Source: Microbispora bryophytorum
GTDB lineage: Bacteria; Actinomycetota; Actinomycetes; Streptosporangiales; Streptosporangiaceae
Assembly (NCBI RefSeq): GCF_006874465.1
Contig: NZ_VIRL01000033.1
Coordinates: forward strand, 1 to 54,250
Direction of reading: 5' to 3'
Length of the DNA: 54,250 nt
The notes under the pieces are model-generated. The model was given only the letters and a program-made list of their open reading frames with translations. It was not told the origin of the DNA and made no database searches. The first letter of the stretch is position 1; the number at the start of each line of letters is the position of its first letter. Below, one piece after another: positions 42,352 through 49,637 of this stretch. The translations under genes and the position numbers were made by a program.

Positions 42352-43794
42352 ATGTTCGTCGATGTTGTGGAAACGAACCGGACCGGTGTCGGAGAGGAGG
42401 CGTCGCCCGCCCAGCCGCAGCCGCAGCCGCAGCCGCAGCCGCAGCCGCAGTCGCCGCCGCAGTCGTCGCGGCAGGGATGGCTGGACGCGTTGCGCGGCCT
42501 GGCCGCGCTCGTCGTGGTGTTCGAGCACTGCGTCGACGCGCTGTTTCCCGAGGTGCGCGCGGGCGCGAGCCAGTGGTTCAACTTCGGCCAGTACGGCGTG
42601 CTCGTGTTCTTCCTCGTCAGCGGCTACGTGGTGCCGGTCTCGCTGGAACGCCGCGGCAGCGTCGGCGGGTTCTGGATCAACCGGGTCTTCCGCCTGTATC
42701 CCCTGTGGTTGGTCGCCGCGGCGGCCGGGACGGTGTTCGGCGCCGAAGGCGTGTACGCGACGCTGCCGAGCCAGCTGGCCGACAGCCCGGGCATCTCGGC
42801 CCTGGCGCACCTGACGATGCTGCAGGACCTCCTCCAGGTGGTCAGCGTCGTCAACGTGTTCTGGACGCTGTCGTACGAGATGGTCTTCTACCTGCTCGTG
42901 ACGGCGATGTTCGTGGCGGGCGTGCACCGCGCCGGCACCACGGGCATGCTCGCCTTCGCCGCGGCGGCTCTCACCGTGGGCGGACTGCTGCCCGCGGGCG
43001 CGCTGTCGCGTGGCGCGGGCACCGCCCAGGTCGTGGTGGTCACGGCGGTCGTGTTGCTCGCGGCGGCCGCGTCGCTGGCATGCCGCGGGTGGCCGCGCGT
43101 GTGCGGCACCGCCGTCGCGGCCGTGCTGGCTCTGGTGCTGCTCGGCGCCAACAGCAGGATCGGTGCGTGGCAGAGCCTCGCCATCCTCGCGACGATGTTC
43201 GCCGGCACCGTGCTCTATCGGCTGGACCAGGGACAACTTCGCTGGAAGAGGAGCGGATGGGCGCTGGCGTGCGTCCCGGTCGCCTCCATCGGCGCCGCGT
43301 GGGCGTTCGGCCCCGGCTGGGGCATGCCCGCCGACCAGGCGCTGGCGTTCACCTGGGGCTGGTCCACGGCCGTCGCCGCGGCGTGGGCCACCTTCCTGGC
43401 CGCCCGGCTGCTGCGGCGCCGGCCGATGCCCCGCGCCCTCGTGGGGCTCGGCCTGATCAGCTACTCCGTCTACCTGCTGCATCCCCTCGCCGTGCAGGTG
43501 CTCCGGCGGCTGACGACGGACCCGGGCCGCTTCTCCCTCGCCGAACGCCTGGTCATGGCCGTCCTACTGCTCGCGGTGGTGCTCGCCTGCTCCACGCTGA
43601 CCTACCGGTTCGTCGAGCGCCCAGCCCAGTCCCTGGGCCGTCACCTGTCCCGCAGGGCACGCCAGGGCGCGAGCCTTCCCGCGCCCAGCAGGACCGCCAG
43701 CAGCAGCACGGTGACTAGCGCGAACGAGGCGGGCAGCCCGGCCAGCGCGGCGATGCCGCCGATGGCGCTCGGCGCGACGAACCCCGACGCGTAG
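42352..43794 (+). CDS. Acyltransferase-3 family membrane protein with Pro-Gln repeat
   Basis: 480 residues. Residues ~19-40 are a Gln/Pro low-complexity tract from six CCGCAG hexamers. The acyltransferase-3/OafA fold follows with ~10 membrane helices: LDALRGLAALVVVFEHCVDA (catalytic His region), YGVLVFFLVSGYVVPVSLER, FWINRVFRLYPLWL and VNVFWTLSYEMVFYLLV. It transfers acyl groups, usually acetyl, to surface glycans or secreted metabolites. The family domain ends near LTYRFVERPAQSLGR; about 50 further residues overlap 154 bases of the convergent MFS gene and look like unconstrained read-through. Confidence 0.85.
   Translation: MFVDVVETNRTGVGEEASPAQPQPQPQPQPQPQSPPQSSRQGWLDALRGLAALVVVFEHCVDALFPEVRAGASQWFNFGQYGVLVFFLVSGYVVPVSLERRGSVGGFWINRVFRLYPLWLVAAAAGTVFGAEGVYATLPSQLADSPGISALAHLTMLQDLLQVVSVVNVFWTLSYEMVFYLLVTAMFVAGVHRAGTTGMLAFAAAALTVGGLLPAGALSRGAGTAQVVVVTAVVLLAAAASLACRGWPRVCGTAVAAVLALVLLGANSRIGAWQSLAILATMFAGTVLYRLDQGQLRWKRSGWALACVPVASIGAAWAFGPGWGMPADQALAFTWGWSTAVAAAWATFLAARLLRRRPMPRALVGLGLISYSVYLLHPLAVQVLRRLTTDPGRFSLAERLVMAVLLLAVVLACSTLTYRFVERPAQSLGRHLSRRARQGASLPAPSRTASSSTVTSANEAGSPASAAMPPMALGATNPDA
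42415..42450. repeat. CCGCAG hexanucleotide repeat (six units)
   Basis: Six perfect CCGCAG units encode six Pro-Gln pairs in the cytoplasmic N-terminus of the acyltransferase. Because units are six bases, copy-number change would keep the frame and only alter linker length. Confidence 0.9.
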
Positions 43795-44804
43795 CTCACC
43801 GTGGCCGCGCCCGCGACGCCCTCGCTCGGTGAGGGCGCGGCGTTGCCCGCCGCCGCGAACACCAGCGGGATGACCACCGCGATCCCCACGCCGATCAGCA
43901 TGAACCCGGCGATCGCCGGCACCGGGGCCCGGGAGAGCACGACGAGCAGTCCGCCGAGCGTCGCCAGCACCCCGCCGCCGCGCACGGTCGCCACCGGCCC
44001 CAGTCGCCGCACCACCGCGTCGCCGCACAACCGGCCCGCGGCCATCATGCAGGCGAAGGCCGTGTACGCCGCGGCGCCCACCGCCTGGGACGCGCCCGCG
44101 ACCTGCCGGAGGTAGACCGCGCACCAGTCCTGGGCGGCCGCCTCACCGAACACCGAGCAGAAGCCCACCAGCCCGATGACCAGCACTCCGCGCGGAGGAA
44201 GCACGAAATGGGGCGGGGCCGGCTCGTCCGCGCCCGCCCGCACGTCGAGCAGCGACGGGCCCACGACCAGGGCCAGGAGGAACAGCACGACCGCCGTCCC
44301 GCCCAGATGGATCCGGGCGTCGAGGCCCGCGCTCGCCGCCAGCGTGCCCACCGCGCCGCCCGTGAGCGTCCCCACGCTCCACATGCCGTGCAGCCCGGAC
44401 ATGATCGAACGGCCGAGCCGCTGCTCGACCACCACCCCCTGGGCGTTCATCGCGACGTCGCCGATGCCGGCCACCGCGCCGTACAGCATGAGCGCCGCGC
44501 ACAGCAGGGGCAGGTTCGGCGCCAGCGGGGGCAGGACGAGGACCAGGCACCACAGGCCGATCGAGACGCGGGTGACGGCCCGCCCGCCGAACCGGTGCGT
44601 GAGGCGCCCGGCGGTCGGCATCGCGAGGATGGAGCCGACGGCGGGCGCGAGCAGGGCGAGCCCCAGCTGGCCGGGCCCGGCCCCGACGTGGTCCTGGATC
44701 CAGGGGATGCGGGAGGCGAAGCCCCCGGTCACCGCCCCGTGCAGGGCGAAGGTGACCGACACCGCGAACCTGGCCCGCCTCAGCTCCCGAAGATCCATGA
44801 TCAC
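43641..44804 (-). CDS. Major facilitator superfamily transporter
   Basis: 387 residues from GTG 44804, 8 bases after GAGGA; an ATG two codons in is possible. Twelve hydrophobic helices are apparent, with typical loop 2-3 residues (AGRLTHRFGGRAVTR). It resembles the YbjJ/FucP-like MFS group that exports sugars or small molecules, but the substrate is not readable. Its 3' 154 bases overlap the end of the convergent acyltransferase gene. There is no adjacent regulator. Confidence 0.87.
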   Translation of the reverse strand: MIMDLRELRRARFAVSVTFALHGAVTGGFASRIPWIQDHVGAGPGQLGLALLAPAVGSILAMPTAGRLTHRFGGRAVTRVSIGLWCLVLVLPPLAPNLPLLCAALMLYGAVAGIGDVAMNAQGVVVEQRLGRSIMSGLHGMWSVGTLTGGAVGTLAASAGLDARIHLGGTAVVLFLLALVVGPSLLDVRAGADEPAPPHFVLPPRGVLVIGLVGFCSVFGEAAAQDWCAVYLRQVAGASQAVGAAAYTAFACMMAAGRLCGDAVVRRLGPVATVRGGGVLATLGGLLVVLSRAPVPAIAGFMLIGVGIAVVIPLVFAAAGNAAPSPSEGVAGAATVSYASGFVAPSAIGGIAALAGLPASFALVTVLLLAVLLGAGRLAPWRALRDR

Positions 44805-44814
44805 ACGTTATGTC

Positions 44815-44860
44815 CTCGCGGACCGTGTCACTCGCGGGCCATGTCCTCTCGGGCCATGTC
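44815..44860. repeat. Short tandem repeats in the MFS-helicase gap
   Basis: Three related units (CGCGGACCGTGTC, CGCGGGCCATGTC, CGGGCCATGTC) repeat over ~45 bases, directly upstream of the MFS start. The remainder of the 330-base gap to the helicase start holds no gene I can support. Confidence 0.6.
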
Positions 44861-45105
44861 AGCGGGGTGACCGCTGAGACGCGCTGGTCCCAGCCCTGTG
44901 GGATGATGTTCCAGCCCCCTCCAGCCCGACGCCGGGTTGACTCCGGGTCGACGCGGTGGCCCCGACTCGCATGCGGACGGGCTCTCCGCGCCCCGCTGCG
45001 CGGTGGAACCCAGGGGAACTCCGGGCCGCGTGCCGGGGGCTGCGTTCGGGGTAAGGGCGGAAAGACCATAGGGTCGTCCCGTGCACATTCGCCCCGCCAC
45101 AGCCG

Positions 45106-45129
45106 GGACCAGGAGCAGGACCAGGAGCA
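45106..45129 (+). repeat. Duplicated 12-mer carrying the helicase ribosome binding site
   Basis: GGACCAGGAGCA is perfectly repeated twice in tandem just before the helicase start at 45134, so two AGGAG sites precede the ATG; only the second is at a usable distance. Confidence 0.8.
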
Positions 45130-45133
45130 GGAC

Positions 45134-46852
45134 ATGGTCGTGAACGAGATCGATGAAGGACCCGGATTCGCCGACCTGGCGCTGGGCCCCGAGCTCCTCA
45201 AGGCCCTGACCGGTCTCGGCTACGAGGAGCCCACGCCCATCCAGCGGGAGGCCATCCCGCCGTTGCTGGAGGGCCGCGACCTCCTCGGGCAGGCCGCGAC
45301 CGGCACGGGCAAGACGGCCGCGTTCGCCCTGCCCATGCTCCAGCGGCTGCACGGCGACCCCCACCGGGTGGACACGGAGGCCGGCGGCGGCGAGTCCGGC
45401 GGGCTGGTGCTGGTGCCCACCCGCGAACTGGCCGTGCAGGTGTCGGAGGCCATGCACCGCTACGGCCGCGACCTCGGCACGCGTGTGCTGCCCATCTACG
45501 GCGGCCAGCCGATCGGGCGGCAACTGCGGGCGCTTGAGCGCGGCGTGGACGTCGTCGTCGCCACCCCGGGGCGGGCGCTCGACCACATCGGCAGGGGCAC
45601 CCTGCCGCTCAAGGGCCTGCGCATGATCGTCCTGGACGAGGCCGACGAGATGCTCGACATGGGCTTCGCCGACGACATCGAGGCGATCCTCCAGGAGACC
45701 CCGGAGAACCGGCAGACCGTGCTGTTCTCCGCGACCATGCCGCCGCGCATCGACGGGATCGCCCGCCGCCACCTGCGCGAGCCGGTGCGGATCAGGATCG
45801 AGCGGGAGGCGCCCGCCGCCGGCGAGGCCCCGCTCATCCGCCAGAGCGCCTACATCGTGAGCCGGGCGTACAAGCCGGCCGCGCTGGGCCGGGTGCTCGA
45901 CGTGGAGGCCCCCACCGCGGCGATCGTCTTCTGCCGCACCCGTGAGGAGGTCGACAGCCTCACCGAGACGATGAACGGCCGCGGCTACCGCGCCGAGGCG
46001 CTGCACGGCGGCATGGGCCAGGAGCAGCGCGACCGGGTCATGGGCCGGCTGCGCAGCGGGACCGCCGACCTGCTCGTCGCGACCGACGTGGCCGCGCGCG
46101 GCCTCGACATCGAGCAGCTCACCCACGTCATCAACTACGACGTGCCGTCCGCGCCCGAGTCGTACGTGCACCGCATCGGCCGGGTGGGCCGGGCCGGGCG
46201 CGAAGGGGTGGCGATCACGCTCGCCGAACCGCGCGAGCACCGCATGCTGAAGACCATCGAGCGCGTCACCCGCAGCAAGATCGCGGTCGAGAAGGTGCCG
46301 ACGGTCGCCGACCTGCGCGCCCGGCGGCTGGAGCTCACCAGGGCCGCCCTGCAGGAGAGCCTGATGGAGGACGGCGACCTCGACCGCTTCCGGGTGGTGG
46401 TCGAGACGCTCGCCGACGAGTTCGATCTGGTCGACATCGCGCTCGCGGCGGTCAAGCTCGCCCACGAGTCGACCGGCGCCGCCGCCGACGAGGAGGAGAT
46501 CCCCGAGGTCACGCCGCGCACGCAGCGGCCCGAGCGCGGGCCGCGCGACGACAGGTTCGGCCGCGACGAGCGGCGCGGGCGGCGCGGAGGCGGCGCGATG
46601 AGCCGCGTCTTCGTCGGCGCGGGCCGCAGCGCGGGCGTGCGTCCCCAGGACATCGTCGGCGCGATCACCGGGGAGACCCGGGTCAGCGGGCGCGAGATCG
46701 GCGCGATCGAGATCGCCGACCGCTTCACCCTGGTCGAGATCCCGGACGGCGCCGTGGACGAGGTGGTCGCGGCGCTGCGCCACACCACGATCAAGGGCAG
46801 GAAGCCGATCGTGCGCAGGGACCGCGACGACGCTCCCCGCGGCCGCCGCTGA
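45134..46852 (+). CDS. DEAD-box RNA helicase with DbpA/CsdA-type RNA-binding domain
   Basis: 572 residues from the ATG at 45134 preceded by AGGAG; the frame is open upstream to 44810 without similarity. The Q motif is GYEEPTPIQ, Walker A ATGTGKT is at 55-61, then PTRELAVQ, TPGRALDHIG, DEAD at 168-171, SAT in LFSATMPP, IVFCRTREEV, VATDVAARGLDI and HRIGRVGRAGR. Residues ~500-565 form a DbpA-type RNA-binding domain (VFVGAGRSAGVRPQDIVGAI, IEIADRFTLVEIP). There is a basic Arg-rich linker before it. It probably unwinds structured RNA in ribosome assembly or the cold response. Confidence 0.93.
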   Translation: MVVNEIDEGPGFADLALGPELLKALTGLGYEEPTPIQREAIPPLLEGRDLLGQAATGTGKTAAFALPMLQRLHGDPHRVDTEAGGGESGGLVLVPTRELAVQVSEAMHRYGRDLGTRVLPIYGGQPIGRQLRALERGVDVVVATPGRALDHIGRGTLPLKGLRMIVLDEADEMLDMGFADDIEAILQETPENRQTVLFSATMPPRIDGIARRHLREPVRIRIEREAPAAGEAPLIRQSAYIVSRAYKPAALGRVLDVEAPTAAIVFCRTREEVDSLTETMNGRGYRAEALHGGMGQEQRDRVMGRLRSGTADLLVATDVAARGLDIEQLTHVINYDVPSAPESYVHRIGRVGRAGREGVAITLAEPREHRMLKTIERVTRSKIAVEKVPTVADLRARRLELTRAALQESLMEDGDLDRFRVVVETLADEFDLVDIALAAVKLAHESTGAAADEEEIPEVTPRTQRPERGPRDDRFGRDERRGRRGGGAMSRVFVGAGRSAGVRPQDIVGAITGETRVSGREIGAIEIADRFTLVEIPDGAVDEVVAALRHTTIKGRKPIVRRDRDDAPRGRR

Positions 46853-46857
46853 CCGTC

Positions 46858-46876
46858 CCGGGCGGATCTCGCCCGG
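46858..46876. terminator. Hairpin between convergent genes
   Basis: CCGGGCG at 46858-46864 pairs with CGCCCGG at 46870-46876 around GATCT, between the helicase and CopD-CtaG genes. Confidence 0.55.
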
Positions 46877-46884
46877 AGGCCCGG

Positions 46885-48750
46885 TCAGCGGGCGCCCACG
46901 GACCTTCCTGAGCGGACGGCCGCGGCGGTCCTGCGCCGCGCCGCGCGCCAGCGGGCGAGCAGCAGCGCGAGCAGGCCCGCGAGGACGGCGACGGTCACGC
47001 CGGTGCCGAGCAGCGCCCCCAGTCGCTGGTCGCCCGCCCGGTCCGGCGCCCACGGCAGCCCGAGCGCCGCGTACCACTCGGGCGCCTGCGGCGGCTCCGA
47101 CAGCACCACCAGGCCGGTCCACACGCGTACGGCGATCGCCCCGGCGAGCATCCAGGCGCGGACCTGGGGCCGGATCGCGCGCGGGAGCGGGTCCACGCCG
47201 GCGGCCACCGCGAGGAACAGCACCGCGGTGACCGTCACCACCGTCTGCGCGGCCAGCCGCAGGGCGAGGCTCGGCTGGGCGTATCCGAACAGGCCGGTCA
47301 GGTACAGCGCCGCATACGGCAGCGCGTACAGGGCCAGCGCGGTCACCGGATGGGACAGCGCGCGGCCGGCGGGACCGCCGGCGGGATCCCCGTCCGGACG
47401 GGCCCGCCGCCACAACGTCACCGGGGCGCCGAAGACGAGCAGGAGGGGGCCCACGGCGCCGAGCAGCGCGTACTGCGCCGCGTGGGCCGAAAACAGCGCG
47501 GGCGCGTAGGCCGCCACACCTCCCGAGGTGGCGTAGGCGAGGACGGCCAGGCCGGCCAGCCAGGAGGCGGTCCGCCCGGCCGGCCACCCCTCGCCGCCCC
47601 CCGGAGCGCGCGACAGCCGCCGTACGCCGGACAGGTACGCGGCGAGGGCGGCGGCCAGCAGGAGCAGCGCGATCGGGTCGGGCCGCACCTCGGTGACGAG
47701 CGCGCCCGGGGAGAGGGGAGGCAGGGCGTATCCCAGCGCGTTGTGCTGGTGCATGGCGGTCGCGGTCTCCGCGGGCGGGGGCGTGCGTCCCAGCGCCACG
47801 GCCAGGCCCAGCGTGCCGGCCATCACCGCGATCTCGCCACAGGCGAGGCGGAGGAACGGCGCGCGGGCCCCGCCGGAGTCCATCGCCTCGATGGTCCTGC
47901 GCCGATGCCGCCAGCCGAACCAGCCGAGCACCGCCAGCGCGGCGATCTTGGCGAGCACGAGCAGGCCGTACCGCGACTGCCAGAGCAGGGGCAGGGAGCC
48001 GAGTCTCACCCAGGCGTTGAGTGCGCCGGACGCCCCGACGGCGGCGAAGCAGCCGAGCGCGAGCGTGCTGAAGCGGCGCACGGCGACGGCGAGCCCGGGC
48101 ACGGCGCGCAGGTGCGCCACGAGGGCGTACAGGCCGCCGGTCCACAGCGCGACGGCCGCCACGTGCGCCATCAGGCTGAGGACGGCGAGGTTGTGGTCGG
48201 CGGCCGAGGCGGAGTGGCCCACGTACACCGGGGGCAGCACCGCGAGGAGCGCCACCGCGAGCAGCGTGAGCCGGAGCAGGGGGCCGTCCGGCAGGAGCGA
48301 GCCGGCGGCGACCGCCAGGGCCGCGAGCGTCACGGCCAGGAACGCCTGACCCTGCGGGATGTGGAGGAGGAAGGCGGGCAGCGCGCCGGAGCGCAGCGCG
48401 CCGCCGGGGGGTAGCCCGAGGAAGTCCGAGAGCGTCAGCGCCTCGGTGACCGCCGCGCTGGCCGCCCAGCCGAGCGCCCAGGCCCCGGCCGCCCGCACGA
48501 CGGCCCGGCCGCTCGCGGGGGCCAGCACGACGGCCGCCAGCAGGACACCGACCGTGGCGGCGGCGCAGACGTCGTGGACGAGGCGCACGACCGGCAGACC
48601 CCAGGTGGTCAGGGTGCCGGGGGAGGGCAGGCCCTGAATCGCCGGTTGCGGTCGGCCGCCCCCGAACCACAGGGCGAGCGCCAGCACGGCGAACGCCGTC
48701 GCGGCGACGGCGGGGACGACCACGCCGCGGCGGCGCTGGGGAGATGTCAT
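46885..48750 (-). CDS. CopD-CtaG fusion: copper transport/cytochrome oxidase assembly protein
   Basis: 621 residues from the ATG at 48750 (GAGGAA 8 bases upstream). About 15 membrane helices. The N-terminal half is CopD-like (LVHDVCAAATVGVLLAAVVL, SLMAHVAAVALWTGGLYAL, YGLLVLAKIAALAVLGWFGW). The C-terminal half is the CtaG_Caa3 domain (APALFSAHAAQYALLGAVGP, LLLVFGAPVTLWRRA, ALPYAALYLTGLFGYAQ). Such fusions are usual in actinomycetes and serve copper import to, or loading of, cytochrome oxidase. The YcnI-type copper protein that often neighbours it lies 3.6 kb away, beyond the GH27 gene. Confidence 0.9.
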   Translation of the reverse strand: MTSPQRRRGVVVPAVAATAFAVLALALWFGGGRPQPAIQGLPSPGTLTTWGLPVVRLVHDVCAAATVGVLLAAVVLAPASGRAVVRAAGAWALGWAASAAVTEALTLSDFLGLPPGGALRSGALPAFLLHIPQGQAFLAVTLAALAVAAGSLLPDGPLLRLTLLAVALLAVLPPVYVGHSASAADHNLAVLSLMAHVAAVALWTGGLYALVAHLRAVPGLAVAVRRFSTLALGCFAAVGASGALNAWVRLGSLPLLWQSRYGLLVLAKIAALAVLGWFGWRHRRRTIEAMDSGGARAPFLRLACGEIAVMAGTLGLAVALGRTPPPAETATAMHQHNALGYALPPLSPGALVTEVRPDPIALLLLAAALAAYLSGVRRLSRAPGGGEGWPAGRTASWLAGLAVLAYATSGGVAAYAPALFSAHAAQYALLGAVGPLLLVFGAPVTLWRRARPDGDPAGGPAGRALSHPVTALALYALPYAALYLTGLFGYAQPSLALRLAAQTVVTVTAVLFLAVAAGVDPLPRAIRPQVRAWMLAGAIAVRVWTGLVVLSEPPQAPEWYAALGLPWAPDRAGDQRLGALLGTGVTVAVLAGLLALLLARWRAARRRTAAAVRSGRSVGAR

Positions 48751-49053
48751 CGTCGGCGTTCCTCGGCTCGGCACCGTTGATCGTGTGCGAGTATGACCGA
48801 AAAGTCGTCATTGGGGGAGTCCCCGGCGACGGAATCGGCCGTCGGCGGCAGGGCGCGCTCACTCGCATCGAGGGGAAGAGCGGTGCAAGAGCCGGCCGAG
48901 TGGGTCAGCGCCGACGTGCCGGCATGTTCTCCTTCCTCTTGTCAGGTGCGAGCCGCGTGGGGGGAAGTCAGTGCGTTCGCGCTGTCTCACGGGGTCGGGC
49001 GTGAGATGCCGCGCGGTCGCGGAGCGGTGAGGTCTTCCTCGATGGTTCTCCGT

Positions 49054-49073
49054 GATTGTTAGCGTTAACAATC
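49054..49073. promoter_or_regulatory. LacI-family-like palindrome
   Basis: GATTGTTA at 49054-49061 and TAACAATC at 49066-49073 flank GCGT. The TTGTTAGCGxTAACAA form is typical of LacI-family operators in actinomycetes. It lies about 560 bases upstream of the GH27 gene and about 300 bases from both the CopD-CtaG start and the promoter at 49371, so its target is uncertain. Confidence 0.5.
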
Positions 49074-49252
49074 GAATGGCCGAGAGGTTCTCCTTCCGAA
49101 GGCAGCCCGAGGGGTGGTTGCAGCGGAGCACATACGATGCGGCGAGCGCTGTCAAGAGCCCGGGTCCTGGCCGCATCAGGGGATTCCCGCCCGCCGGTGC
49201 GCACAGCTCCTCCTGCTGCGGGAACACGCTTCTTCTCGGCGGCAGACCACGC

Positions 49253-49263
49253 TGAAAGTTTCA
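49253..49263. promoter_or_regulatory. TGAAAGTTTCA palindrome
   Basis: An 11-base perfect palindrome sharing its GAAAGTTTC core with the site upstream of the GH43 gene (39405-39413, other strand). It is a candidate shared regulator site for the two CBM13 glycosidases. Confidence 0.45.
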
Positions 49264-49347
49264 CCGGCCGGGGCGCGTGCGGGCGGCGCGAGTTCGTTGG
49301 ACACCTGGTTTCGTCGGACAGTTGGGGTCGTGCGAGAGGTGCGCCGC

Positions 49348-49361
49348 GCGAAACGATTCGC
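49348..49361. promoter_or_regulatory. Palindrome next to the GH27 promoter
   Basis: GCGAAACGATTCGC has GCGAA/TTCGC arms and ends 9 bases before the -35 box at 49371. The spacing suits an operator. Confidence 0.4.
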
Positions 49362-49370
49362 TCAACGGTC

Positions 49371-49399
49371 TTGACACATCTCACGGTGGTTTCGACACT
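49371..49399 (+). promoter_or_regulatory. Candidate GH27 promoter
   Basis: A perfect TTGACA -35 at 49371-49376 and GACACT at 49394-49399 with a 17-base spacer. The leader to the start at 49638 would be about 230 bases. Confidence 0.5.
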
Positions 49400-49637
49400 G
49401 ATCTCGCGTTCGGCTTCTTCCTGCCTGGGTCGGTGATGAGCGGCAGGGGCTGACGGTGCCGTCGGTCGCGTCGCGTCCGGCGATCCGTCACGCAGTGAAT
49501 CTCGCGGGTGTCTCCGGCTTCTTCCCTGTCATGCAGCCATGCCCCGCTCGACCTGGACGCGGGATCCGCCGGCCTCCTTCTCCGGAGATCGGCCGTGCCC
49601 GCGCCTGTCGAGGGCCCCCAACCAGAAGGAGAGACGA

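Larger units (their letters stand above)
48751..49637. other. Gene-free region with regulatory elements upstream of GH27
   Basis: Almost 890 bases without a convincing gene. A + strand frame at 48793-49062 (89 codons) has no recognisable features and atypical composition, and I do not call it. The stretch contains a LacI-like palindrome (49054-49073), a GAAAGTTTC motif (49253-49263), another palindrome (49348-49361) and a promoter (49371-49399), all upstream of the GH27 gene. Confidence 0.6.

Noticed and set aside
44828..48868. 1,346-codon - strand frame opposite the helicase and out of frame with CopD-CtaG
   Set aside because: Long open antisense frames are expected at this GC content; the real genes explain the conserved motifs.
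48793..49062. 89-codon + strand frame in the gene-poor region
   Set aside because: Composition is Ser/Arg/Gly-rich, there is no domain, the ribosome binding site is weak, and it overlaps the LacI-like dyad.
48859..49227. 122-codon - strand frame in the same region
   Set aside because: Reads like random high-GC translation (Arg/His/Pro-rich) and runs through the regulatory palindrome; no start signal.
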